Part shown: positions 1 through 8,708 of the stretch, piece by piece
Numbering within the stretch: the stretch's first letter is position 1
Layout: every line of letters begins with the position of its first letter
From: an uncultured Clostridia bacterium
GTDB taxonomy: Bacteria; Bacillota; Clostridia; TANB77; CAG-508
DNA length: 64,000 nt
Assembly: GCA_934149275.1 (NCBI GenBank)
Contig: CAKPEG010000008.1
Coordinates: forward strand, 1-64,000
Direction: 5' to 3'
Made by a program: the position numbers and the translations under genes
The notes under the pieces: generated by a model
Database searches by the model: none
Told to the model about the DNA's origin: nothing
The model's input: only the letters and a program-made list of their open reading frames with translations

Positions 1-8
1 TATAAATT

Positions 9-149
<141 letters not shown>

Positions 150-250
150 AACTGTAAAATTGAACTGTTTTATTTTAGGTTTCTTTTTGTTTTCTAAAAT
201 TAATTAGAAGGAGGGGAGAATTATTAATAGTGTTAGTTATAGTAAATTGA

Positions 251-278
251 TTTAAAAAGTGTAAGAACACTTTTTAAA
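251..278 (+). promoter_or_regulatory. perfect 12-bp inverted repeat ahead of the lipoprotein gene
   Basis: The arms TTTAAAAAGTGT (251-262) and ACACTTTTTAAA (267-278) pair perfectly around a 4-base AAGA loop. The site is 38 bases upstream of the lipoprotein start. It could be an operator or a weak terminator for anything transcribed from upstream. There is no clean T run after it. Confidence 0.5.
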
Positions 279-316
279 AGTAGAATAAAAAATAAAATTA
301 AGGAGGTTTTAAAAAA

Positions 317-799
317 ATGAATAAAAAAGTATTGATTATAGGGCTAATTGTAATGTTAGCAATTGTTTTAATAGGATTAACAGGATGCGGATCAAGTAGT
401 AAAAAAAGCAAAAAAGATACTAGATTTAATTATGTTATTGATGAATTAAATACAGCAGTTGATGAAGTATGTGAAAGAAATGATGATAAGCAAATTTCAG
501 TTGTAAGAATTGAAGGGAGACTTGAACAAGCTTTGTCATCAGCAAAAATAATTGCTTGTGGCGATAAAGCTTTTACTAAAAAAGTTGATTTAACACAAAC
601 GACTTATACAACTGATTTAGACGGATATGATGGAACAATTTTGAGTAGTATGACAAGTATAACTAAGGATTCAAATGTTAATTATTGTTTAGTTTTCGAT
701 TCTAAATCAAGAGGATATTTGAACATTAAAGTAAAATATGAAAAAATTGATGATGAAAATTATAAAACTGTATTTAGTGCACCAGAACTATTAAATTAA
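317..799 (+). CDS. putative lipoprotein of unknown function
   Basis: This is a 160-residue secreted lipoprotein. Residues 1-23 form a signal peptide with a Lys-rich start and a hydrophobic core, and the lipobox LTGC places the lipidated Cys near residue 24. A Ser/Lys-rich tether (GSSSKKSKK) follows, then about 120 residues of mixed alpha/beta sequence that I do not recognise. The ribosome site AGGAGG (301-306) is strong and well spaced. The next gene follows after about 35 bases on the same strand, and the three orphan genes up to 2913 may be one transcript. It should be anchored on the outer face of the membrane. The function is unknown. Confidence 0.8.
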   Translation: MNKKVLIIGLIVMLAIVLIGLTGCGSSSKKSKKDTRFNYVIDELNTAVDEVCERNDDKQISVVRIEGRLEQALSSAKIIACGDKAFTKKVDLTQTTYTTDLDGYDGTILSSMTSITKDSNVNYCLVFDSKSRGYLNIKVKYEKIDDENYKTVFSAPELLN

Positions 800-835
800 A
801 AATGTTACTGATGTAATGCAATAAAAGGAGTGCAT

Positions 836-1918
836 ATGAACGAAGTAGAAAAAATATTGGAAGATGCAAATAAATTTTATAAATTAAAGGAATATCAAAA
901 AGCGATTGACACATGTAATTATGCTCTTAGTATAGAACCATTTAATAATGATATATATATCACAAAACTAAAATGTTTTTTGGGGTTTGTAGAATCGGTA
1001 GAAGATTTAGAGAGCAAAATTAAAAAGGGAGATAAAATTGTATGGCACAATTGTAGATGTGTAGAAACTGTATATAATGATTTTTGCAAAATTATGGATG
1101 TTAATGATTCAAAAGATTATGTGTATGAAAAAATGGGTAATGATAAAATAGAAGAATGTAAGTACATTGTGAATTTATTGAAGAATAATGAGGATCCGTA
1201 TAATTTAGAAGTTATAGAAAAAAAGGGAGTAGAACAAGTTGAAAAAATAAATGAAATGTTAGAAGCATGCAAACAATTGGCTAAAGAAAAAAGTTTTGCA
1301 ATTGCATATGCAATAATTCATGACGTATTTATGCAATATAATGATATAGATAGTGATGTAAAATTTGTTATTGATTCTGTTCCAACTATGCATTTTTATA
1401 TTAAAGATTCTGATTTTCAATATGGTGCATGGAGATTAGAATATACGGGAGAATATAGAGCGAACGTTGGAGAGAAAATATATACTGCTGGAAGTTTTTA
1501 TGAAAAAGATGATGATTTGCATTATAGAGGTGAATCAAAAGTTGTAAATGAATATGCAACTTGTAAACAACATACTTTTGCAAGTATAAAAAAAGAGGCG
1601 TATGGAAATTCGTTAGAAGAGCTTTGTAGCGAGTTAAAATCAGCATATGAATATTATATTAAAAGATATGAGTATGGTGTTAAGGTTAAAAATAAATTAA
1701 ATGAATTTATAAAAAATAGTAATATTTTTACAAGAACGAAAAAAGTAAAGAATCTATGTGAGTATCTAAAAATTGATTATTATGGTAATAATATATATTT
1801 TACGGAAGTAACTGATTTTTCTGTTTTATTTAGATTAGGAGGATCAAAAGAAGTTGATATTGCAAGGAGTTCATATAATATTGAAGAAATAGAAAAATAC
1901 ATAGAAGAATATAAATAA
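836..1918 (+). CDS. TPR-like protein of unknown function
   Basis: The product has 360 residues and no signal peptide or membrane segment, so it is probably cytosolic. Residues 1-50 look like one or two tetratricopeptide helices (ILEDANKFYKLKEYQKAIDT, then ALSIEPFNNDIYITK). The rest is Lys/Glu/Tyr-rich and matches no family I know. I start it at the ATG at 836. A GTG at 830 is also in frame but lies inside the ribosome site AGGAG (826-830). It sits between a lipoprotein gene and a membrane-protein gene with short gaps, which suggests a shared but unidentified envelope-linked role. Confidence 0.75.
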   Translation: MNEVEKILEDANKFYKLKEYQKAIDTCNYALSIEPFNNDIYITKLKCFLGFVESVEDLESKIKKGDKIVWHNCRCVETVYNDFCKIMDVNDSKDYVYEKMGNDKIEECKYIVNLLKNNEDPYNLEVIEKKGVEQVEKINEMLEACKQLAKEKSFAIAYAIIHDVFMQYNDIDSDVKFVIDSVPTMHFYIKDSDFQYGAWRLEYTGEYRANVGEKIYTAGSFYEKDDDLHYRGESKVVNEYATCKQHTFASIKKEAYGNSLEELCSELKSAYEYYIKRYEYGVKVKNKLNEFIKNSNIFTRTKKVKNLCEYLKIDYYGNNIYFTEVTDFSVLFRLGGSKEVDIARSSYNIEEIEKYIEEYK

Positions 1919-1941
1919 AGAAAAAGAAGGAGATATAAAAG

Positions 1942-2913
1942 ATGTTAAGTTTCATTGGAGCTTTTTTATTAATTTTTTTATTATCAGTTGCACTAGGTGG
2001 TATACCATTTGTACTTATCATAATTTTTGTTGAAATGTCTGGAAATGCAGATTATATGAGAGCAATTACTTGGGGATTATATTCAGTAATACAATGTACA
2101 AATTTCATTGCGTATTTATGTGGAAGAGAGTTTGAATTTTCAATAAGTTTAAATATTTCTGAAATAATTGATAATATAAAATCATTATTTAAAAAGAAGG
2201 ATAGAGAAAGCTTAATAAAAGCTAAAGAAGTAAAAAATAAAAGTTTAACATTAAAAACTGTTGAATTGATTATTGTTATAGGTGCAATTATTTATGGAAC
2301 GATTCGAGTACAACATTCAGGAATTTTAAATTTGATTTATGCTAATCCAATATTAAGAGTATTATATATTTTAGGATTCGTTTTAACTGTTATTAATTTT
2401 ATAAATAGTTATAGAAGTCAAAAAGGATATGAATCATTTATTTCTTGCTTAGGTGAATATATATTTCTTGAAGCTTTTGCGCTATTATTGGCTCTTACAA
2501 TTGCTTCAACTGGAGTTATGATTGCAGATTCAATGAATGATGATCATGGATATATGGATACAATTAAAACTTGGTATGTTTATGATAATAATAAATTTGA
2601 TGAAAAAAGAGAAGAAACATCTTTCAAAGGAGAATATGAATTTTTAAAAGAAGATATTGAACAAGCTCTTTCAACGTTAAAATCAAGCCATGATATAAGT
2701 GTTGAAAGTGAATATGGTTATGTGAAATCAAATTTATTTAATGATACTAAACTTAACGAGTATGGTTATAAAATAACAGATGTAAAATGGAAAGATGATA
2801 ATATAGAACTATTCTATATTTTAGATAGAAAAACAAGAAAAGGAAATTATTATAAATTAAATTACCAAACAGGAATATTTGAGCAAGCAGTAAAAGAAGA
2901 GTGGAGTAATTAG
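1942..2913 (+). CDS. multi-pass membrane protein with a soluble C-terminal domain
   Basis: The product has 323 residues. Hydrophobic segments lie near 3-30, 42-60, 105-122, 132-152 and 172-195, so about five membrane spans are likely. A charged loop (KSLFKKKDRESLIKAKEVK) separates the second and third spans. Residues 200-323 form a soluble, Asp/Lys/Tyr-rich domain. The ribosome site AAGGAG lies just ahead of the ATG. It follows the TPR-like gene by 23 bases and is probably co-transcribed with it. I recognise no family. The gene ends before a structured stretch and a strong terminator. Confidence 0.75.
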   Translation: MLSFIGAFLLIFLLSVALGGIPFVLIIIFVEMSGNADYMRAITWGLYSVIQCTNFIAYLCGREFEFSISLNISEIIDNIKSLFKKKDRESLIKAKEVKNKSLTLKTVELIIVIGAIIYGTIRVQHSGILNLIYANPILRVLYILGFVLTVINFINSYRSQKGYESFISCLGEYIFLEAFALLLALTIASTGVMIADSMNDDHGYMDTIKTWYVYDNNKFDEKREETSFKGEYEFLKEDIEQALSTLKSSHDISVESEYGYVKSNLFNDTKLNEYGYKITDVKWKDDNIELFYILDRKTRKGNYYKLNYQTGIFEQAVKEEWSN

Positions 2914-2934
2914 GAAGAGAATTATAAATGCCAT

Positions 2935-2986
2935 CCACGTACCCTAGTGGTTAAAAGAGATGCAGGATTTGGCACACCTGCCAAAT
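2935..2986 (+). other. structured 3-prime region with alternative pairings
   Basis: Two hairpins can form: CCAC (2935-2938) with GTGG (2947-2950), and ATTTGGCA (2967-2974) with TGCCAAAT (2979-2986) around CACC. A competing pairing, GCAGG (2962-2966) with CCTGC (2977-2981), would exclude the second hairpin. The stretch lies just ahead of an intrinsic terminator. It matches no riboswitch class I know and is not a tRNA. Confidence 0.4.
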
Positions 2987-2997
2987 AACCAGAATAT

Positions 2998-3033
2998 AAG
3001 GAGCTATGGAAACATAGCTCCTTAATTTTTTTC
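2998..3033 (+). terminator. intrinsic terminator
   Basis: An 11-bp perfect stem, AAGGAGCTATG (2998-3008) with CATAGCTCCTT (3013-3023), closes a GAAA tetraloop and is followed by AATTTTTTT. It ends the three-gene plus-strand unit and separates it from the convergent cotJ operon. Confidence 0.95.
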
Positions 3034-3039
3034 TGAGTA

Positions 3040-3627
3040 TTAGTTAAAATTTTGATAAAATTTCTTTTGTGCTAATTTTTCTTGAACGCCATTTAATGCT
3101 TCTCCAAATCTTTGGAAGTGAACGACTTCACGTTCTCTTAAGAATCTTAATGGATCTAATACGTCAGGATCATCTGCGCAAAGGTCAATTAATTTTTCAT
3201 ATGTTGCACGAGCTTTTTGTTCGGCAGCAAGGTCTTCTGTTAAATCTGTTACGGGATCACTTGTTACTTGCAATGTTGCTGCGCTAAATGGTGTTCCACT
3301 TGCTGATTGAGGATATGTGCCCCAGCCGTGATCTGTAAAATATGCTCCTAATCCGGCTTTTTCTAGTTCTTCAGGACATACACCATCTGTTAATTGATGA
3401 ACCATACTGCTTACCATCTCAAGGTGGGCCAATTCTTCCGTGCCTATGTCGTTTAGGATAGCTTTTGATTTTTCGTCTGGCATGCTTATTCTTTGAGAAA
3501 TATATCTTAAAGCTGCACCAATTTCTCCGTCAGGTCCACCATATTGTGAAATTATAAATTTTGCTAAACGTGGATTTGGATTTTTTATTCTAACGGGATA
3601 TTCTAATTTCTTTTGATATAACCACAT
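3040..3627 (-). CDS. cotJC: spore coat protein CotJC (manganese-catalase-like)
   Basis: This 195-residue coat protein belongs to the CotJC family, which has the di-manganese catalase four-helix fold. Visible landmarks are the start MWLYQKKLEYPVRIKNPNP, metal-ligand-type motifs in GPDGEIGAALRYISQR and GTEELAHLEM, and AAEQKARATYEKL. Known family members sit in the inner spore coat and are made in the mother cell. The start ATG overlaps the cotJB stop (TAATG), so the two are translationally coupled. It is the last gene of the minus-strand operon cotJA-cotJB-cotJC. The identification is firm, but catalase activity is an inference from the family. Confidence 0.95.
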   Translation of the reverse strand: MWLYQKKLEYPVRIKNPNPRLAKFIISQYGGPDGEIGAALRYISQRISMPDEKSKAILNDIGTEELAHLEMVSSMVHQLTDGVCPEELEKAGLGAYFTDHGWGTYPQSASGTPFSAATLQVTSDPVTDLTEDLAAEQKARATYEKLIDLCADDPDVLDPLRFLREREVVHFQRFGEALNGVQEKLAQKKFYQNFN

Positions 3628-3896
3628 TAAAAGCTACCTCCTTTTTCCCATGGCCAAGGCTGTTCTAGCCAACGCCATTTATTACATGGACATTCTATTG
3701 ATAGAGGTCCATACATTTTTTGATAATTGTCTGTTAACATTCTTAGTTTATTTGCGTTTTCGTTGTGAAGACATAGAGCTCTTTGGTCATTTGGGTTTAT
3801 GTCTAGGTATAAGCCTAGTTCAATTACAGTAAAGTTTATAGCTCTTATTTCATCTAATAATTCTGATCTTGTTTTTGGGCAATTTTCTTCCATCAT
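3627..3896 (-). CDS. cotJB: spore coat protein CotJB
   Basis: This 89-residue protein carries the CotJB signature: a helical N-terminal part (SELLDEIRAINFTVIELGLY), the motif LDINPNDQRAL, and the Trp/Pro-rich end WLEQPWPWEKGG. CotJB is needed with CotJA for CotJC to enter the coat in Bacillus. Its first ATG overlaps the upstream stop (ATGA), and a second Met follows at once, so the true start is 3896 or 3893. A GGAGG for cotJC lies within its last codons. It acts in the mother cell during sporulation. Confidence 0.93.
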   Translation of the reverse strand: MMEENCPKTRSELLDEIRAINFTVIELGLYLDINPNDQRALCLHNENANKLRMLTDNYQKMYGPLSIECPCNKWRWLEQPWPWEKGGSF

Positions 3897-4240
3897 GAGT
3901 TACAGCCACCTCCAATTGAATTTTGGTCTTTTAAATAGTTTATTGTGTCTAAAGATTGATTTGGACAGTATGGGCTAACTAGTTCAGGGAAGATTGTTCC
4001 CATTCTAAGTCCTATTTCTGGAGTGTATACTTGATTCATTCTTTGGTGTGGAACATAGCAATGGCCATACATCCAATCTTGTGGGAATGCTGATGTGTTT
4101 GTGAAGCCACATGAGCATGTATTATTATCTATGTTTCCATAGTCATTTTGTACCATACTACAAGATTCTTCGTACATTGTATTGTTATTGTTGTTATTAC
4201 ATTGAGAGTTGTTACATGAACAACCACAGTTTCTAAACAT
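3893..4240 (-). CDS. cotJA: spore coat protein CotJA, with Cys/Asn-rich extension
   Basis: The C-terminal half (about residues 60-100) has the CotJA core: YVPHQRMNQVYTPEIGLRMG followed by TIFPEL and SPY. The first 55 residues are an unusual extension rich in Cys and Asn (FRNCGCSCNNSQC, a run of six Asn, and further Cys pairs). Bacillus CotJA is shorter and lacks it, and the extension may allow disulfide cross-linking in the coat. The ribosome site AGGAGG precedes the ATG. It is the first gene of cotJABC. Upstream on the minus strand, CATATTTT after ATCA resembles a mother-cell sigma-factor promoter, but this is weak. Confidence 0.88.
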   Translation of the reverse strand: MFRNCGCSCNNSQCNNNNNNTMYEESCSMVQNDYGNIDNNTCSCGFTNTSAFPQDWMYGHCYVPHQRMNQVYTPEIGLRMGTIFPELVSPYCPNQSLDTINYLKDQNSIGGGCNS

Positions 4241-4308
4241 TTATAATTCCTCCTTTTTTCTTATAATATAAAATATGAGAAAAATTTAAAAAAAGTGATA
4301 AAAAGTAA

Positions 4309-4336
4309 TTGTAATTATATAGTCATATGTTATAAT
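4309..4336 (+). promoter_or_regulatory. promoter for the DUF1292 gene
   Basis: TTGTAA (4309-4314) and a perfect TATAAT (4331-4336) are separated by 16 bases. This places the transcript start near 4343 and leaves a leader of roughly 75 bases before the ATG at 4421. Confidence 0.6.
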
Positions 4337-4420
4337 TTACCTATATCGTTATTCACGACTTACAATAGATTTCGGAAATGTACGGTAGGATTTAGTAGGA
4401 AAAAGGAGTGAAAGTATAAT

Positions 4421-4687
4421 ATGAAGAAAATGATGACAATAATTGATGAGGAAAATAACATAGAAGAGGTTGAGGTATTAAATATTTTGTATTTGGATGT
4501 GACTGAAAAAAATTATGTGTTTTATGTTGAACCAGGTGAAGAAGAAAATGGAAGTGTTTTGATTTGTACTGCATCATGTGAAAAGTTAGATGATAAAAGG
4601 TTAAGAATTGATAGAAGATTATCAAATATTGAAAGAAAGATGATGAAATTGTCTTTGAATATAATGTTTGGATTAACAAAGGATTAA
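4421..4687 (+). CDS. DUF1292 family protein (YrzB-like)
   Basis: This 88-residue acidic cytosolic protein has the DUF1292 pattern: an N-terminal strand with an acidic stretch (TIIDEENNIEEVEVLNI), a hydrophobic core (YVFYVEPGEEENGSVLICTA), and a basic C-terminal tail. In other Firmicutes, DUF1292 proteins are small and often lie near yrrK/yrzL. The function is unknown. The ribosome site AGGAG (4404-4408) is 12 bases from the ATG, slightly long. The gene stands alone between its own promoter and terminator. Confidence 0.75.
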   Translation: MKKMMTIIDEENNIEEVEVLNILYLDVTEKNYVFYVEPGEEENGSVLICTASCEKLDDKRLRIDRRLSNIERKMMKLSLNIMFGLTKD

Positions 4688-4695
4688 TTATTTGG

Positions 4696-4727
4696 AAACT
4701 CAGTAAAAATTTTACTGAGTTTTTTTA
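4696..4727 (+). terminator. intrinsic terminator after the DUF1292 gene
   Basis: AAACTCAGTAAAA pairs with TTTTACTGAGTTT (ending near 4723) and runs into a T tract. It isolates the DUF1292 transcript from recJ. Confidence 0.92.
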
Positions 4728-4793
4728 AAACTATTTCAAAAAATGCGAAAATAAGGTATAATAGAAAGGAATTGTTTTATTTAGGAGAGAAAT

Positions 4794-6482
4794 ATGCGAA
4801 AAAAGTGGAAATATAAAGAATTAGATGAAGAGAAAATTGATGAAATAGTTAAAAAATTTAATGTACCTGAATTATTAGCCACGGTTTTGGTTAATAGAGG
4901 TATAGTTGATGATGAAGAAATTAGAGTATTTTTAAATCCTACAAGATCTGATTTTCACGATCCATATTTAATGCCTGATATGGAGATTGCTGTTGAGAGA
5001 ATTATAAAAGCAATTGATAATCAAGAAAAAGTTATTATTTATGGTGATTATGATGTTGATGGAATAACTAGTATTACAGTTTTAAAGAAATTTTTAAAGA
5101 CTTGTGGTTTAGAGGCTGATTATTATATACCTAATCGTTTAAGTGAAGGGTATGGCTTGAATAATGCAGCGATTGATTATATAAAAGAAAAAGAATATAC
5201 ATTGATTATTACAGTTGATTGTGGAATTTCTGGTATTGAAGAGATTGAATATGCAAATAGCTTAGGAATTGAGACTATCGTAACAGATCATCATGAGCCA
5301 ATGGAAGTTTTACCACCTGCTGTTGCTATTGTTGATTTGAAGAGAAAAGATAATGATACATATCCATTCAAAAGTTTAGCTGGTTGTGGGGTTGTTTTTA
5401 AATTAACTCAAGCGCTTGGAATGAGACTTGGTATAGATGAAAAAGAATATTTAAAATATTTAGATATTGTTTGTGTTGGTACAATTTCAGATATTGTTCC
5501 ATTAGTTGATGAAAATAGGGTTATTGCTAAACTTGGATTAAAGTTGGTTGAAGTTACTAGAAATCCTGGACTTAAGGCTTTGCTTAATGCTTCTGGATAT
5601 AAGGTTGTTAACTCAAATACAATTTCTTTTGGAATTGCTCCTAGAATTAATGCTTGTGGAAGAATGGGCTATGAGGAAGAAGCTTTAAAATTATTTTTAA
5701 CTGAAAATTTAGTTCAAGCTTCAGAAATAACTGAGAGATTGAATAAATATAATAGAGATAGACAAGAAATAGAGAAAAATATTTATGATGAAGCAATTAA
5801 AATGATGGAAAAGGAAGATTCAAATGCTCAGTCTATTGTTTTAGGAAGCAATAATTGGCATCATGGTGTTATTGGAATTGTTTCTTCAAAGATTACAGAG
5901 ATGTATTTTAAGCCTTCAATTTTGATATGTTTTGAAGGTGAGGATGGAAAAGGTTCTGGTAGAAGTATTCCTGGATTTGATCTTCATGAAGCTTTGGCTG
6001 AAACAGCTAAGTATTTAGAGAAATACGGCGGTCATGAAATGGCTGTTGGATTAAGTTTAAAAAAGAATAATTTTAATAGATTTAAAGAAGCTTTTGAAAA
6101 ATATGTTGAAGAGAAAGATATAACTGGAATAGTTCCAATTATAGAGATTGATAAACAAATAAGTTTGAAAGATATAGATAGTAATATTGTTAAACAATTA
6201 GATTTATTAGAGCCTTTTGGTGAGGCTAATAGAAGACCAGTTTTTGTTTATAAGAATTTGAAAATAGATTCTATTCGTGCTTTATCAGATGGAAAGCATT
6301 TGAAGATGACATTGAAAGATGGTAATACAATTGTTAATGCGATTGGTTTTAATATGGGGCAACTTTCAAAAGAGTATATGATAGGTGATAGAATTGATGT
6401 TGTTGGAACATTAGAAATAAATGCTTATAACGGAAGAGAAATGGTACAAATTAATGTTAAGGATATAATGAAGTCTTTATAA
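4794..6482 (+). CDS. recJ: single-stranded-DNA-specific exonuclease RecJ
   Basis: RecJ is a 5-to-3 exonuclease on single-stranded DNA that acts in recombination and repair. The 562-residue length is usual for the Firmicute form. The DHH domain has the metal motif IYGDYDVDGITS near residue 82, then VDCGISG and TDHHEP near 165. The DHHA1 domain carries GSGRSIPGFDLHEAL and the GGHEMAVGL motif near 415. A C-terminal OB-like region ends the protein. The ribosome site GGAGAG precedes the ATG, and a TATAAT lies at 4757-4762. The rel gene follows after 27 bases, so the two are probably one operon, an arrangement seen in other Firmicutes. Confidence 0.96.
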   Translation: MRKKWKYKELDEEKIDEIVKKFNVPELLATVLVNRGIVDDEEIRVFLNPTRSDFHDPYLMPDMEIAVERIIKAIDNQEKVIIYGDYDVDGITSITVLKKFLKTCGLEADYYIPNRLSEGYGLNNAAIDYIKEKEYTLIITVDCGISGIEEIEYANSLGIETIVTDHHEPMEVLPPAVAIVDLKRKDNDTYPFKSLAGCGVVFKLTQALGMRLGIDEKEYLKYLDIVCVGTISDIVPLVDENRVIAKLGLKLVEVTRNPGLKALLNASGYKVVNSNTISFGIAPRINACGRMGYEEEALKLFLTENLVQASEITERLNKYNRDRQEIEKNIYDEAIKMMEKEDSNAQSIVLGSNNWHHGVIGIVSSKITEMYFKPSILICFEGEDGKGSGRSIPGFDLHEALAETAKYLEKYGGHEMAVGLSLKKNNFNRFKEAFEKYVEEKDITGIVPIIEIDKQISLKDIDSNIVKQLDLLEPFGEANRRPVFVYKNLKIDSIRALSDGKHLKMTLKDGNTIVNAIGFNMGQLSKEYMIGDRIDVVGTLEINAYNGREMVQINVKDIMKSL

Positions 6483-6509
6483 AATATAGAAAAGGGGAGT
6501 GAATGATAT

Positions 6510-8705
6510 ATGAAAAGTGATATGTTAGAAAGAAATATTGATGATGTTATTAAGCTTGCTAAAGAGAAGAATAGAAAAGTTGATGTGAAGAAGATAACTA
6601 AAGCATATAATTATGCATGTGAAAAGCATGGAGATCAAAAAAGAAGATCTGGTGAGCCTTATATTATTCATCCACTCCAAGTTGCATATACATTAGCTGG
6701 ATTAGAAATGGATACAGATACAATTTGTGCGGCTTTACTACATGATGTCGTTGAAGATACTGATGCAACTAATGAGGATCTTATTAGAGAGTTTGGTGAG
6801 TCTGTTGCTGAGATGGTAGATGGTGTTACTAAACTTGGTAAATTGCAATATACAACTAAAGAAGAGCAACAGGTTGAAGATTATAGAAAAATGTTCCTAG
6901 CAATGGGAAAAGATATTAGAGTTATTTTGATTAAACTTGCTGATAGACTTCATAATATGAGAACTTTGAAGTTTTTGAGTAGAGAAAGACAAATTGCTAA
7001 TGCGAAGGAAACAATGGATTTGTATGCTCCTTTGGCTAACCGTTTAGGTATATATTCTTTGAAATGGGAATTAGAAGATTTATCTTTCAAATATTTATAT
7101 CCAGATGAGTATCATGAAATTGTTAAAGGTTTGGATAAAAAGAGAGAAGAGAGACTTGCTTTTATTGATAGTATAATGGATGAGATAAGAGTTGAGTTGA
7201 AGAATGCTAAGATAAATGCTGAGGTTACTGGTAGAGCAAAACATATTTATAGTATTTATAGAAAAATGCAAAGAGATAATTCAACATTAGATCAAGTTTA
7301 TGATTTATTTGCTCTTAGAATTTTAGTTAATTCTGTTAGAGATTGTTATGCTGCTTTAGGTATTGTTCATGATTTATATAATCCAATGCCTGGTAGATTT
7401 AAAGATTATATTTCAGTACCTAAAAAGAACATGTATCAGTCTATACATACAACTTTGATAGGTCCAAATGGTACTCCTTTTGAGGTTCAGATTAGAACTT
7501 GGGATATGCATAGGGTTGCTGAGTTTGGTATTGCAGCGCATTGGGCTTACAAAGAGCAAAGTTATAAAGGAAAGAAAAAAGCTGTTGTTGTTAAAGATGA
7601 TAAATTGTCTTGGCTTCGTGAGACTTTGGAATGGCAAAAAAATACTGAGAATCCTGATGAGTTTTTAAATACTTTAAAGAAAGAATTGTTTGAAGATGAA
7701 GTTCACGTGTTTACTCCAAAGGGTGATATTAAAGTTTTACCTCGTGGTAGTACTCCAATTGATTTAGCTTATGCAATTCATGAGCAAGTTGGACATAGAA
7801 TGATAGGTGCTAAAATTAATAGTAAAATGATGCCTATTGTTACAAAACTTCAAAATGGTGATATTGTTGAAATTATTACTTCAGATTCTGCTAAAGGTCC
7901 AAGTAGAGATTGGCTTAAGTTTGTTAAGAGTAGTGGTGCAAAAACTAAGATTCAACAATGGTTTAAGAAGGCTCAAAGAGAAGAGAACATTGAAAAAGGT
8001 AAAGATATTTTAGAAAAAGATATAAAGAAATTAGGAATGAAGCATAGTGACTTGTTCAAACCTGAATGGGTTCAAATTGCTTTAGATAGATATAAATATA
8101 ATTCAGTTGATGATATGTATGCAAGTATTGGTTTCGGTGCTATTTCAGCTACTAAAATTATTGCAAGATTGCTTGAAGAATATAGAAAAGAACATAAAGA
8201 AGAGGATTTAGAAAAAACTATTTCTGAGCTTGCTAATAAAAAGACTTTGACTAAGCCTTCAAGAACTGGTGTTATCGTTGAGGGGATTGATAACTGCTTA
8301 GTTAAGCTTTCAAAGTGCTGTAATCCATTACCTGGTGATCAGATTGTTGGTTATATCACTAAAGGTAGAGGGGTTTCAGTCCATCGTGCTGATTGTGTTA
8401 ATGTTAAGGATTTGCTTTCTGATGAGGGTAGAATGATTGATGTTTATTGGGCTAATGAGGCTAAGACTACTTATAGTGTTGAGGTTACTGTGTATGCTAA
8501 TGATAGACAGGGATTGCTTGCTGATGTTATTAAGGCTATTACGGGTGCTAAGTTTAATATCCTTGGTGTTAATACTAAGACTACTAAGGAGAGGATTGCT
8601 ATTATTGATATGACTATCGAGCTTGAGAATTTGGAGGAGTTGAAGAAGGTTATTAGGGTGCTTAGGGGTGTTGATAGTGTTTATGATGTAAAAAGAAATA
8701 AATAA
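6510..8705 (+). CDS. rel: bifunctional (p)ppGpp synthetase/hydrolase Rel
   Basis: This 731-residue long RSH enzyme makes and destroys the stringent-response alarmones (p)ppGpp on the ribosome. Domains in order are: an HD hydrolase domain (about 45-200) with HPLQVAYTLAGLEM and AALLHDVVEDT; a synthetase domain (about 235-350) with GRAKHIYSIYRKMQ, YQSIHTTL and EVQIRTWDMH; a TGS domain near 395-455 (VFTPKGDIKVLPRGSTPIDL); a conserved linker with CCNPLPGD; and a C-terminal ACT domain. Both catalytic halves look intact. The last 450 bases favour G-ending codons (AAG, GAG, AGG) more than the rest. It follows recJ closely. Confidence 0.97.
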   Translation: MKSDMLERNIDDVIKLAKEKNRKVDVKKITKAYNYACEKHGDQKRRSGEPYIIHPLQVAYTLAGLEMDTDTICAALLHDVVEDTDATNEDLIREFGESVAEMVDGVTKLGKLQYTTKEEQQVEDYRKMFLAMGKDIRVILIKLADRLHNMRTLKFLSRERQIANAKETMDLYAPLANRLGIYSLKWELEDLSFKYLYPDEYHEIVKGLDKKREERLAFIDSIMDEIRVELKNAKINAEVTGRAKHIYSIYRKMQRDNSTLDQVYDLFALRILVNSVRDCYAALGIVHDLYNPMPGRFKDYISVPKKNMYQSIHTTLIGPNGTPFEVQIRTWDMHRVAEFGIAAHWAYKEQSYKGKKKAVVVKDDKLSWLRETLEWQKNTENPDEFLNTLKKELFEDEVHVFTPKGDIKVLPRGSTPIDLAYAIHEQVGHRMIGAKINSKMMPIVTKLQNGDIVEIITSDSAKGPSRDWLKFVKSSGAKTKIQQWFKKAQREENIEKGKDILEKDIKKLGMKHSDLFKPEWVQIALDRYKYNSVDDMYASIGFGAISATKIIARLLEEYRKEHKEEDLEKTISELANKKTLTKPSRTGVIVEGIDNCLVKLSKCCNPLPGDQIVGYITKGRGVSVHRADCVNVKDLLSDEGRMIDVYWANEAKTTYSVEVTVYANDRQGLLADVIKAITGAKFNILGVNTKTTKERIAIIDMTIELENLEELKKVIRVLRGVDSVYDVKRNK

Positions 8706-8708
8706 TGG

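Noticed and set aside
830..836. GTG at 830 as the start of the TPR-like gene
   Set aside because: It overlaps the AGGAG ribosome site; the ATG at 836 is well spaced. The same reasoning was applied at 9558, 31155, 32183, 34491, 34662, 38764 and 50492.
2935..2990. tRNA-like stretch (TAGTGGTTAAAA, then GCAGG...CCTGC)
   Set aside because: The GCAGG/CCTGC pair would close a 10-base loop, not 7, and there is no T-arm or paired acceptor end, so it is not a tRNA.
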